Positions 1 to 10,245 of a stretch of DNA of 64,000 nt are shown in pieces. A program made the translations under genes and the position numbers. The stretch spans positions 5,270,001 to 5,334,000 of the forward strand of contig NC_063069.1 in the NCBI RefSeq assembly GCF_022605165.1. Reading direction: 5' to 3'. The notes under the pieces are model-generated. The model made no database searches. It worked only from the letters and a program-made list of their open reading frames with translations, and was not told the DNA's origin. The DNA is from Purpureocillium takamizusanense (lineage: Eukaryota > Ascomycota > Sordariomycetes > Hypocreales > Ophiocordycipitaceae). The first letter of the stretch is position 1. Every line of letters starts with the position of its first letter.

Positions 1-236
1 CAGAGGGAACTCATTGAATATTGAACCAACGCTGAAGCGGCAATCCATTTCATGTACTAGCTTAGTTGTGATGTAGTATCGTAGTCTCAGTGGCGTCCCG
101 GCTTGCCTGCCGAGCTCCAGCACGATGTTTCCACTGCGGCAATTGAAGACTCTCTAGGACCGTACCGCAGCCGTTGACAATATCGGCACTGAACCGCTCG
201 TTAGTGCATGGCCGTCAAGAAGCGGAACGCCGCTAC

Positions 237-543
237 CTACCGATGGAACTCGTGGCTGAACGACCACCGGAAAGTCTCCCCCTCTGCCAAAGTGTTGAAG
301 TAGGAGCGAGCAGCTTCTACGCTGTCGAAGTCAATCCACCACGTGCGGTCTCCCACTCGCCTTATTCGAGTCTTTTTGGATAGGGCCGTGATGGAACATA
401 GTCCGCGTCCACTTGTCGGCAAACCATGTTTTATTCGAATCTTCTTCCATGAACTCTTGTTTATACTCGAGGGCAAGATACACCTGGCGCTCCAAGTCTT
501 CGCTGTCAGAGACGGCACCGGTGTTGTTGGTGTGATTGGACAT
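237..543 (-). pseudogene. small hypothetical gene, apparently frameshifted
   Basis: An ATG at 543 opens a 70-codon frame that is acidic, free of low complexity and looks coding, including the stretch EDLERQVYLALEYKQEF, up to about position 355. A neighbouring frame then carries an equally protein-like stretch, DRTWWIDFDSVEAARSYFN, down to the stop at 237. The first frame closes at 331. There is no GT...AG pair between them that could be an intron, so a single-base indel (real or a sequencing error) near 350-365 is the simplest way to join them into a protein of about 100 residues. I do not recognise the family. It could also be chance open frame. Confidence 0.3.
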
Positions 544-1338
544 GATGATAAGTCCAGTCGTCGATACACGTACCTGCTTTCGTTTTGCCGATAGTGACAA
601 CAGCTGTCAAATTTCACGACGCCGCGGGGAGCTATTATACTTGGCCGTCGTGCGTGCATCTCGCCATGTCCAGGCCATGAGCCTGAGCAAACTTGCCGTT
701 TTGCGTAACTGAAATGCTACTTTACGAGCCGTTATCTAGTTCTCACTGCTTCACATCTTCAAAACCCTTGTGGTGAGGCCTGCTCTCCATAGCCCGGGCC
801 AGAAAGCACCCTGGGGTGTCGCCCGACTCACTGCTTCCGTTTGATGCCTGGTGGCTGTGGCGCTCTCTCTTGATGTCGTGCCCCATGTCTGCGCCCGGTC
901 GGTGCCGTCTGCTTGCGCGCGGTAGATAACTACCGCCGCAGGGCGACCGAGTGTGGTAACTTCATTGATGTTGCCACAATTGTCATCGGAACTCCGAGTG
1001 CACGTGGGCAAGCAGACGCTGCCAACTCCACAACGGACGACCCCAAGCTGCGCCGGCGGAGACGATACAGTGTTGCGCACTGTCGAAGCTTGACGATGCC
1101 GATTGGCATTGATGATCCTTCGGGGCCTGACTGGAGCCAGACCATGGCCAAGATCCGCAGCGTCATCTAGACTCCTTACCAGCTGCGGGTCGACCAGAAA
1201 ACATAGAGGCACAACAAACGTATAAAAGGAAGACAAAGTCGGTGGCTGTCAAGTCGGCCCTTTATCTTCTCATGCGACTGAACCACATTGTCACATAGCT
1301 TCCAACTGTCAAGTGCCTTACTTACATCGTCGAGGAAT
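544..1338. other. intergenic: upstream region of the LysM gene
   Basis: No supported gene. Overlapping open frames on both strands here have no recognisable domain. The last 120 bases contain a TATA-like box and a pyrimidine-rich leader for the LysM gene that starts at 1339. Confidence 0.6.
1221..1228 (+). promoter_or_regulatory. TATA box of the LysM gene
   Basis: TATAAAAG lies 111 bp upstream of the ATG at 1339, a usual distance for fungal core promoters. It suggests a regulated, inducible gene, which fits a secreted LysM protein. Confidence 0.5.
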
Positions 1339-2450
1339 ATGTACGCTCAGTCTGTGCTCGTCCTCGCCCTGCTCCCGGAGCTGTTGGTCGCCCGTTCCGT
1401 CGGCAACAACGCCCGGCGGGGGGTCCAGTGCAGCTTCGCCACGGGCGCCAACCCGGGCGACACCTGCGATAGCTTCGCCAGCGCTTGGGGCATCTCAGTC
1501 GACCAGCTCAAGTCGCTGAACCCCGGGGTGGACTGCGGCAACTTTGACGGCACCAAGGAGTACTGCGTCCTCGGTGAGGTAAACGACGACGAGCCCACCA
1601 AGGCCAGCACTTCGTCCGGGCCTGTGCAAACCACCTCTACTAAGGCCACCCCGCCGCCTACCAAGACCACTCCCGCCAGCGACCACGAGCCTACTCAGCC
1701 TGGCCTGGCCGAGAACTGCGACAAGTTCCACAAGGTCGTGGCTGACGACAGCTGCGACGACATTGAGGCCAAAGCTGGCATTAGCCACGCGCAGTTCGCC
1801 AAGTGGAACCCGTACATCAATGACAGTATGCTTATCACTCTCATATCCATCTTGCTGGACTATTTGACGCCCGATAGCTAACAAGGCTTCTTCAGAGTGT
1901 TCAAACCTTTGGCTCGACTACTATGTCTGTGTGCACGTCCCGGGGGCCAAGACCACCGCTCCTGGCCCCAAGCCTACCGACGACGGCCACTCTCCGACCC
2001 AACCTGGCATCGCAAAGAACTGCGACGAGTACCACAAGGTTGTCGCCGGCGACCAGTGCGACGCAATCGAGTCTCAAAACAAGATCACCCACGCTCAGTT
2101 CCTGAAGTGGAACCCCGCTCTCGACAGCAGTACGTGTGTCTGATGCTCTCTACCTTGTTCCTCTGCAATATTGACTAACCGTATCCTTTTCAGAGTGCAC
2201 GAACCTCCTTGTAGACTTTTACGTCTGTGTTCACATTCCTGGAGCGCCCAGCACTGGAGGTCCGCAGCCTCAGATGCCCAACCTCGACCCGAACTGCAAG
2301 AAGTACCACAAGGTCGGCAATGGCGAGGGGTGCTACGAGATCAACAAGAATGCCGGCATCACGCTCGATCAGTTTCGCAAGTGGAACCCCACAGTGGACG
2401 CCAGGTGTAGCAACCTTTGGGCCGGCTACTACGTCTGCGTTGGTGTATAA
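1339..2450 (+). CDS. secreted LysM-domain protein (four LysM modules)
   Basis: Exons 1339-1825, 1896-2129 and 2194-2450 join to 325 residues. Residues 1-17 or so are a hydrophobic signal peptide, so the protein is secreted. Four LysM modules follow: one divergent N-terminal module (Cys-rich, ending near YCVLG, about residues 31-77), then after a Thr/Pro/Lys linker three closely similar modules, each with a Y/FHKV start, a KWNP core and a YYVCV-type end. LysM domains bind chitin and N-acetylglucosamine polymers; secreted fungal LysM proteins usually shield hyphae from host chitinases or hide chitin oligomers from host receptors. That role is inferred from the family. The start at 1339 was chosen because it opens the signal peptide; no upstream in-frame ATG was found. 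Introns are 70 and 64 bp, the second with a CTAAC branch point at 2176-2180. No catalytic domain is present. Confidence 0.9.
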
Positions 2451-3775
2451 GAAAGCCTGTGGACATTGGTAAGATGGCGTTTGGGGCGCTGAATGCGAAG
2501 AAACAAAAAAGGAATTGGAGCAAGAGATATGATCACTATAGTTGCGATGCTGTGGAATTGTTCTCAAACTGTCAAATATTCATGTGGGAAGTGGCTCACG
2601 GCAGTCGGGCCGGCCTGGAATATGGAGGGCACTTACTGGGCCTTGGGCCGTGGAAAATAGAAGCAAACGCGCCTCTCAGTCTTTCGACCAGCAACGAGCG
2701 ACAAGCACGCGCCCTTGACCACATTCACTGGACCACCTTCTCGTCTCCCCCTTGGTTGCACCTTTCTCTAGCGTCCGATAATGTTATTGTATGACAGGCA
2801 ATTTATTCGGAACCCTCGGGGTTCCACACCTTGCTCTCCATGTCGTTTGGGTAACGCCTCTTAGGCTCTGTGACGACGGAATGCCTGTGGCGCCTGGAGG
2901 GGGCAGGGAGGTCGTAGCTGGCAATGATGGTGTGGAAGGGCAGTTGGTTTGCCTCTAGGTTTCGTGAGGAGCAGCCAGATGCAAGCGAAGAAAGCAGATC
3001 CGCATGGACGACCCCAAAATGTGAAGTTGCACAGCATCGTATCAATGCGACTCTGCTATCAATTCCACGGTCCATACACGAAGGAGGGGGCGGGTCGATG
3101 CCCCTTCACGTAGGACTTGACTGCCCAAGACAGCGGGCTACATGTTTTATCCTTTCGCACTGCCGAGTTCTTCAAGGTCGTTGAGGTCCAGCGTCAGCCC
3201 CTGTGCCAGCAGACCTCGATCAAATGCCAGCCAGGTTCAGCAACTACGAAGTACGGCAGTTGACGCCCCGACAGCTGAGCCCGCCCTCTGCTACAGCGAA
3301 CGCGTTCTACCAAAGGCCGAGGGACAAAATGCCAATGGTTGTATCAGCTTCGGTCGTCAGGCATGATTAAGCGGCCAAGGCCTTGTTCACGAGGTGCAGC
3401 GATGGTGCCGCGTGGCGCCATGAAAGAAAGTTTGGACTCATGTCGAGACCTTGCGCGTGGGGCCAGTCAAATGGCCCAGGCAATACACCAAGTTCAATTG
3501 AAGGGTGACATTGACAGACCTTGCTCAGTTTCTTGTCCAACGGAACGGCTGTGGGACGGGTCACACAGGTATGTAGCGTCCGATGGAACACTGGATGCCG
3601 TTGCGGTTGATGTAATCGTTCTGGGAGCTGACGGTGCTCGAGGCCTATAACTTGGGCGCCGCCTTTGACTTCAAGACGAACAACATCGTTATCCCCGTTA
3701 CTTCCACAATCACCTTCATGACCTCAATTGGTCTTCACGTTAAAGGAAGCCATAACGAGGGAGCAAGCCATCACG
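2451..3775. other. intergenic, possible gene remnant near its end
   Basis: No complete gene is visible between the LysM gene and the molybdoenzyme gene. From 3619 to 3798 one frame is open for 59 codons and reads like protein (it contains LGAAFDFKTNNIVIPVTS) but starts after a stop and has no ATG at its head. It may be the end of a decayed gene or chance; it overlaps the start of the next gene. Confidence 0.5.
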
Positions 3776-5536
3776 ATGACGACCACCGTGGCTACTAGCA
3801 ACCGCCAGGATGAGTGGAAGATCGAGCAGGGTCTGTCGGCCGCCGTGCTCCCCGTCCTCGACATGACCAAGCCCAAGACGGAACGACTGGCGATCCAAAC
3901 CTTTGGTCCTCTCACCAAGGACGAGAAGGCAATCAAGGCTGTCGGCAATCGTGACAAGCTCTTTGCAGCTGAACGGAAGGGTTGGGCTGGGTGAGCCGCA
4001 CCTCCTTTCACTTCGGCCGGCCTACTTCTCTGCTAAGCCCAGACTGTCGATGCTAGATTCGTTGAATGGGAGAATCACCCCGATAAGAAGGCTGCAGCAC
4101 ACAAGATCCTGACCGCCCAGACCTTCCCTCCCAATCCAGAGTTCCAGCTCGCCACGATTCCAGATACCAACCCCGTCCTCCCAGGCACCCACTGGAAGAT
4201 GTGGCATCACGCCATCGGTGGTGAGCTTTCCAGGGTCCCTGAAAGCTCTTGGGAGACGGTCCTCAAAGAGAAGCACCCCGATATGCTGCATCTATTGCAG
4301 TTCCCTTATAATGGGGAGCCTCCCAAGCGCCTCGCCACCGACCAGGAAGTCACGCCGAATTCGCTCCATTTTGTGAGAAATCATGGCGGCATTCCCATCA
4401 TCGAGAAACAGGCCTACAGCTTTCTGCTCGATGGCTTGGTGGCGAAGCCCCGTTCCTTTACCTTGGATGAGCTCATGGACGAGTCCAAATTCCCCCGCAT
4501 GGAGAAGACCATAACTATGCAATGCTCGGGAACTCGTCGAATCGAACAGATTCTCAAATACCCTGGGCAAGGTGATGAGGTTCCTCAGGCGCCTTGGGCC
4601 GAAGGCGCTATCGGCACCGCTCGCTATGTCGGGGTGAGCCTGAAGAAAGTCATTAAAGCCTGTGGTGGCTTGAAAGACGGCGCCAAGCATCTTGAATTCT
4701 ATGGAGCCGACACCTATTTCAAGGACAACAAGACCATGAACTACCTTGTCAGTGTTCCATGGTCCAAGGTCAAGGCAAACGAGGTGATGTTGGCCTGGGA
4801 GATGAACGGCGAGGTCCTCCCAAAGATCCATGGGTACCCACTGCGCGTCGTCGTCCTGGGCTACATTGGAGCGAGGAGCGTCAAGTGGCTCTATCGGATC
4901 AAGGCTATCGAGAAGCCCTCGCGTGCACCTGTTCAGAGCCAGGAGTACCTGTACTTCCCGCAGCAGGTCGGCAAGCACAACTTCAAGCTCACAGACGGTA
5001 TCCAGATTCAAGAGATGCCCGTCAGCTCGGCCATCGTGTCGCCCTGGACAAAGCAAGTCGTCATTCACGGCGGCAAAATCCGGTGCAAGGGCTGGGCTTA
5101 CTCTGGAGGCGGTCGCTGGCCGGAGCGCGTCGAGCTCTCAGCTGATGGTGGCTTCAACTGGTACGCCATTCCGGACCAGAATCTGTCCAAGAAGCGGAAG
5201 TGGACTTGGCGCACATGGTCATACGAGTTGCCTTGCGACGTCGAGGGCTGGGTCGAGATTGTAGTGCGCTGCTGGGACAACGCCCTCAATACCCAACCGC
5301 CCGAGGTTCGAACAGCCTGGAATTGGGGTTTGCACGTCACCAGTTCCTGCCATCGCATCTCTGTCTACAGCGTCAACAAATCCAGGCCACTAACCAAGGC
5401 CCGACTCGCCGAGTTTGAGAAGGCCGGAATCCCGTTTGGTCCCATCACCGTGCCGCTCGCATTCCCAGCTCAGGGCTGGGACGACTACGAGAAGTATTGG
5501 AACGAGCATGATCCACGTGATGCTGAAGAGGACTGA
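3776..5536 (+). CDS. sulfite oxidase-type molybdopterin oxidoreductase
   Basis: Exons 3776-3990 and 4057-5536 give 564 residues. The family oxidises sulfite to sulfate (or related oxyanions) using a molybdenum-molybdopterin cofactor; members include sulfite oxidase and the molybdenum domain of nitrate reductase. The expected molybdenum-ligand cysteine is in MQCSGTRR at residue 228. The motif around HGYPLRVVVLGYIGARSVKWL-type sequence follows, then a C-terminal Mo-co dimerisation domain with a KRKWTWRTW stretch and WDNALNTQP. No cytochrome b5 or flavin domain is attached, so it is not a complete nitrate reductase. The first about 120 residues, rich in Lys and Pro, extend beyond a minimal sulfite oxidase. 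No clear mitochondrial presequence is seen. The intron is 66 bp; a nearer AG at 4042 would break the frame. Alternative: a sulfite-oxidase-like enzyme of unknown substrate. Confidence 0.88.
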
Positions 5537-6030
5537 GTCGTCAATGGCGTGCATTGACTGGACTCATCTGACCGCTCACTTTCAATAGAGGGCAAGATGA
5601 ATAAGACTGTCTGCACCTTTGTCATGACAGGTGAAGAAGTAGTTAAAAAGAATTTGGCCGAGGTGTTTCGTACGCTGGGCTATCGCTATTGTGCAGGATA
5701 TGGACTGAGCCCGTTGCTCGCCAAAGCCTCACGGGCTCTGGCAAGTCGGCGGATTGTTTGACCTCCGATGTCCCACAATCACTGGTGACCTGATGAGCCT
5801 GAGAGCGATGACTTGATGTCGGTCAATCCGAGGCACCGACAAGGTACATGTTCTAGTGGCACCAAGCTACCAGCAACAATGCCATCAGGGCACAAAGTGT
5901 GCTCAGTCCAAGATACACGCAGCCTGTTATACATGGTCGTTCCTAGAGAACCAGTAGCTCGCGGGAAGAGTCACGCAGTAAAATAAAAACTGTTTCATGC
6001 ATACAATACCACTCCGCTCCGTTCATGCCT
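5537..6030. other. intergenic between converging genes
   Basis: Tail-to-tail spacer of about 490 bp between the molybdoenzyme gene and the zinc-ribbon gene. Nothing beyond 3-prime untranslated sequence is expected and I see no gene in it. Confidence 0.6.
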
Positions 6031-6576
6031 CTACATTGCCTGCTTCTCCTGCTGCTCATATGCCCTGGTCGAGAGCGACTGGCCGCATCTGCTGCAAAAG
6101 TTGTCTTGGGCGCCGCATTTGGTGCCACATTCGGTGCAAAAGGCGGACCCGGAGTCGGCAGCGCTGGTGCTCCGAGGCCTTGGAGGAAGAGGGCCCGGTT
6201 GAAGATAAGGTGAGGGAGGCGCAGGCGAACTGTAGGGGTCATTGGTCGCATAGTATGTAGGGGGTCCGCCAGGCGGTGATTGCACATTATCCTGGCCCGT
6301 GGGAGCAGTAGTCGTAGGTTGCTGTGCCTGCTGGCCGCCGCTTCCGGTCTGCTGCTTGACAAGCGCCTCGTTCACGGCATCGTCAACGGCGCGTTGGCTG
6401 CGGAGGCGCTGGTTCTCCTCGGCATATCGCCTCAACTCGGCCTCTTGCTGCATCTGGAACTGCTGCTCGGCCGTCATGTAGGCCTGCTGCCTCGCGCCAT
6501 GCCTGGCTGCGACGGTTGCCGTGCCGGCAAGGACGGCCGCTCCCAAGATAGGTCTGCGTCGTCTGCGACCAAACAT
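6031..6576 (-). CDS. zinc-ribbon protein with coiled N-terminal half
   Basis: A single exon encodes 181 residues. The N-terminus is an Arg cluster followed by a short hydrophobic stretch (about residues 9-24), perhaps a membrane anchor or organelle-targeting segment. Residues 33-75 are Gln/Glu-rich and probably helical or coiled. A Pro/Gln/Thr-rich linker follows, then a zinc ribbon with cysteines at about 147, 150, 154, 161 and 164 (CTECGTKCGAQDNFCSRCG). Similar fungal proteins pair a short hydrophobic or coiled segment with a C-terminal zinc ribbon and have no assigned function. The start is the first ATG of the frame and gives the Arg-rich N-terminus. Molecular function cannot be read from the sequence. 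Confidence 0.75.
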   Translation of the reverse strand: MFGRRRRRPILGAAVLAGTATVAARHGARQQAYMTAEQQFQMQQEAELRRYAEENQRLRSQRAVDDAVNEALVKQQTGSGGQQAQQPTTTAPTGQDNVQSPPGGPPTYYATNDPYSSPAPPSPYLQPGPLPPRPRSTSAADSGSAFCTECGTKCGAQDNFCSRCGQSLSTRAYEQQEKQAM

Positions 6577-8132
6577 TGTCAGATGTTCGATGTTGAATGT
6601 TCAAGAGGCAGCCTTTGCTCGAAAAACCCGGCGTCTGGGTACCACTGGAGTTATGCAATATCAATTCTACGTATGGTGATTATTGACGGGGGTCTTGTTG
6701 GCTGCCAGAAAGACTACTCTCACGTAGGTCAGCGAAGCGTCTTCAATTCAAGATGATTCGTATGACCTTACCTGTACTGCGTGATGGAGAGATTGTGAAG
6801 AAAATAGCGTACACTGTTGTCAAAAGGCTGGCACCGTTGGGTTGATCGATTCATATCAGAGACACAACTGCTCTTATACAGTCAAGGCATTGCCACACAC
6901 GCGCGGCAGCAACGGCGTGGGCGGAGTGCGTGGCGTGCGCCAATTGACATGGCCGCGAACCTTAACATGCGCTACACTCACCACAACCAATCCGACAGCG
7001 ACTGCAGAAACCCAGCCTCACTCTATTGGGCCATTTCCTGGGGCTGAGTCCAGGTGCTCTTCACGCCCGCTACGAGTTCATTTACTACGTCGATCGATGC
7101 GGCCGCCGTTCCGAACGCCGTGTCGGCACCGAGACAATAAAAACGGGCGGCCGCAGCTACGGCCCGAGGCACCGGAGCATGCGTTTGGCGAACCTTGTTT
7201 GCGAATCAATTGAGGCGTATTGAGCATTACGGAAATGGGAAACTTTACTTATCCTCAGGCCCGGGTGGATGGATAATGCGGCTATGCGACATGCTCTCAA
7301 CTTAAGCTACATGCAAAAATAGACTCGATGCAGCTGCTCTGCGTGATCTGTATGTCTATGCCGGCTCAGTCGAGACTGCCAATACATATACACAGTAGAA
7401 CCGAGTCAGCTATCTTTTCTGCTCTTCAAGCGTGCCTATTAATACGAAACCGATCGTAGTTGTTTACCCTTCCTTGTCTTGTCTTCTTGTATCTTGCGAA
7501 TATGCGTACGTATATACTTCGTACTCTACAAAGTACGAACAAGCCGAGGCTGTGATCGAGCATCCGTAGCACTACCCTATAGAGTCCGGAAGCAGTTCGC
7601 GAGCTTTGTGTTGGAATCTCGCATCGACTAAAAGCAGCAAAATGTTGTTTGTGATCCAGTCCAGACACTCGCAGCGTAGTAACTGCTCGTTTGCTGTTTG
7701 GCAGTGTCCGGGCTTGACTCCAGTCCTGGGCGAGTGGGACGATCTCGGCCGTACCGATGTTGGGCTGGGGGTGAGTAAGGCCTCCAAAGAGAGAACAGAG
7801 CAGGACGATTGGACTTATCCGTGCGAAGAGAGTAGCCGAAGCCAACCAGATACGCAGCATGAAACAGGGCCTGACCAACATCCGGTTGGGTTGGCCCGCA
7901 CCAGCTGCAGAGCGCTCCCTTTTCTGGCCTGTGAGCCCCCGGAACCCCCGCCAATAACACTGGCCATCAATTCTTTGGCGTGACGTTGTACAGAGACGTG
8001 GTCGCATAAATACGCCAGCTTTTCCCCTCTGCGAAAAGGATGAAATTATTCCCAGGCACTTTAGCTTCGCCGAGTCCCCTCAGGTCGCCCGATCTTCAGC
8101 TATTCTGCTGTCAGCGGTCCTTGCCTGGAGCC
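6577..8132. other. intergenic: divergent promoter region
   Basis: About 1.55 kb between the divergent zinc-ribbon and sugar-transporter genes. The longest open frame (7426-8007, minus) has no ATG-led family resemblance and I do not support it. The region presumably holds promoters of both flanking genes. Confidence 0.6.
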
Positions 8133-10083
8133 ATGGGCCAGCCAACAGAAGCGCGACAACCTCAAACGGGGGATATGGCCGACGAAATTGACCGATTGGA
8201 TGATGCTGCAGATGCCAATGCGCAAGAGCATGAGCTCAGCCTTTCGCAGGCTCTGCGGTTGCACCCCAAGGCCGTGCTCTGGAGCATTGCCATGTCCACG
8301 GGTGTGGTCATGGATGGCTATGATTACAAGCTTGTCGGCACGCTTTATGCCCAGCCAGCTTTCCAAAGAGCATACGGGACGCACGTCAAGGGAAATTCCT
8401 ACCAAATTTCGGCGCCATGGCAAACGGGCCTAAGCAACGGATCCGCTGGTGGACAACTCGTCGGCCTTTTGCTTGCTGGTTACCTCAGTGAGAGGTTCGG
8501 GTTCCGCAAAACAACAATAGCAGGCCTCGCCGTCGTCGTGGCCTTCATTTTCATTACATTCTTTGCACCTAACATCATCGTACTTACCGTTGGTCAGACA
8601 GTATTTGGTGCGTTGGCGTTGCGTTGCCCCCCATTGAACTCCCGTGCCCTCACCTTACCCGTTCACCGGCTCTATCGGTATACTAGCCATGCTTACGAGC
8701 CGACGGGCTTTGTTAGGCTTCCCGCTTGGGCTGTTCCAAACAGTACCTGTTGTATACGCTCTCGAGATTGCTCCGTTATGCCTTCGGCCATACCTGACAA
8801 ATTACATCAACTCTTGCTATGTACGAGTGTCCATTTGATGGCGGCCTGTTCGCGATGTGGTGAGCGAGCGGCTCACTAACTTGGGTTTCGTAGGTGATTG
8901 GCCAAATTCTCGCCACTGGTATCCTGCGTGGCACCCTGAACATTGAGAACCAGTGGGCTTATAGGATTCCCTTTGCGGTACAGTACGTGAACATCCAAGC
9001 CCAGTCTATTCGCCGTCGTTAAACTTGTATTCTAGGTGGGTATGGCCCGTCATACTCATCCCCTTGGTGTTCATGGCACCCGAGTCCCCGTGGTGGCTCG
9101 TTAGAAGGGGACGCTTGGACGAAGCCAAAAAGGTTCTACAACGTCTCAAATCGCCCCAAAACACCAACTTTGACATCAATAAGAACGTTGCCATGATGGT
9201 AGCGACAACCGAACACGAGCGCATCGTGAACTCGCAAACTTCGTACTGGGCCTGCTTCCAGGGCACTAATCTCAAGAGAACGTTAATCGTCATCGGCATT
9301 TATTGCATCCAAACCCTGAACGGCAATCCTCTGCGGAGTTATTCAACCTATTTCTTTCAGCAAGCAGGTCTGCCCACAACGCAAGCCTTCAACTTGGGCG
9401 TGATTGGGTATTGCGTAGCCTTGGTCGGCGGTATCGTTTCGGTGAGACTCCTATCTCCATTCATGTTTGCGTCGTCACCATGCAGAGACGCGTCGGGTTT
9501 ATAACACACGCGTCAATGAAGCTATTGCCACTGACGCAATCGTATCTAGTGGGTAATGTTGCCATTTTTCGGACGGCGAACCATATATCTATGGAGCCTA
9601 GTGCTGATGCTCATAATCATGGTTCTTGTCGGTGGGATCGGAGTAGCGCAAGCGCGATCGACCAACCCCTCGTACTCTTGGGCCATTGGCACGCTGATTA
9701 TCACATCGTCATTCTTATACAATTGTTCGATCGGTCCTCTAACAAATACATTGTGCGGCGAGCTGCCGTCGACACTTCTACGCAGCAAGTCCGTTGTCCT
9801 AGCCCGGTGGACATACATCGTCACCCACATAGTGGCTGGCTTTCTTACTCCATACCAGCTGAATCCCACAGCGTGGAACTGGAGCGCCAAGACGGGGTTC
9901 TTCTGGGCAGGAGGGTGCTTGATATCTGTTGTCTTCACATTCTTTTGCGTTCCCGAGCCCCGGGACCGTACACCAGCGGAGTTGGACATCCTCTTTGAGA
10001 CAAGTGTTCCGCCACGATACTTTTCGAAGACCGCAGTGGACGTGTCTGCAACGCTCTTTGAGCGCGAGGCTAAGACTGTTTAA
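8133..10083 (+). CDS. MFS sugar transporter, alpha-glucoside permease type
   Basis: Exons 8133-8607, 8717-8820, 8894-8982, 9036-9441 and 9550-10083 give 535 residues. It is a 12-helix plasma-membrane proton symporter of the major facilitator sugar-porter family. Diagnostic pieces in order: VMDGYDYKLVG in helix 1, the loop 2-3 motif around ERFGFRK, the mid-loop PESPWWLVRRGR, QTLNGNPLRSYSTYFF in helix 7, and FFGRRTIYLW in the second half-repeat. The pattern fits the maltose/alpha-glucoside subgroup better than hexose transporters, so the substrate is probably maltose, sucrose, trehalose or a similar disaccharide; this is inference. An in-frame ATG at 8040 would add 31 residues, but 8133 has the better context. 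It runs tail to tail with the gene at 10246, 162 bp away. Confidence 0.88.
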
Positions 10084-10245
10084 AACAGTGAGGTTGGGTG
10101 AAGCATTTGACATTTCTCGACGATGCGAGTGTCTGCGAGGAGAGACCGGGACCTTTGTACCTAGTAGAAATCCCTATTATGGGCGTTCTCTCTATGTAGG
10201 GCCGCGACGATCGCGACAGCGGAGTTTGCTTCCATTTCACAAGAG

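Noticed and set aside
7426..8007. 193-codon minus-strand frame upstream of the sugar transporter
   Set aside because: No domain, irregular composition, and it lies in the promoter region of the plus-strand gene.
9303..9998. 231-codon plus-strand frame
   Set aside because: Overlaps exons 4 and 5 of the sugar transporter in another frame; the transporter frame carries clear family motifs.
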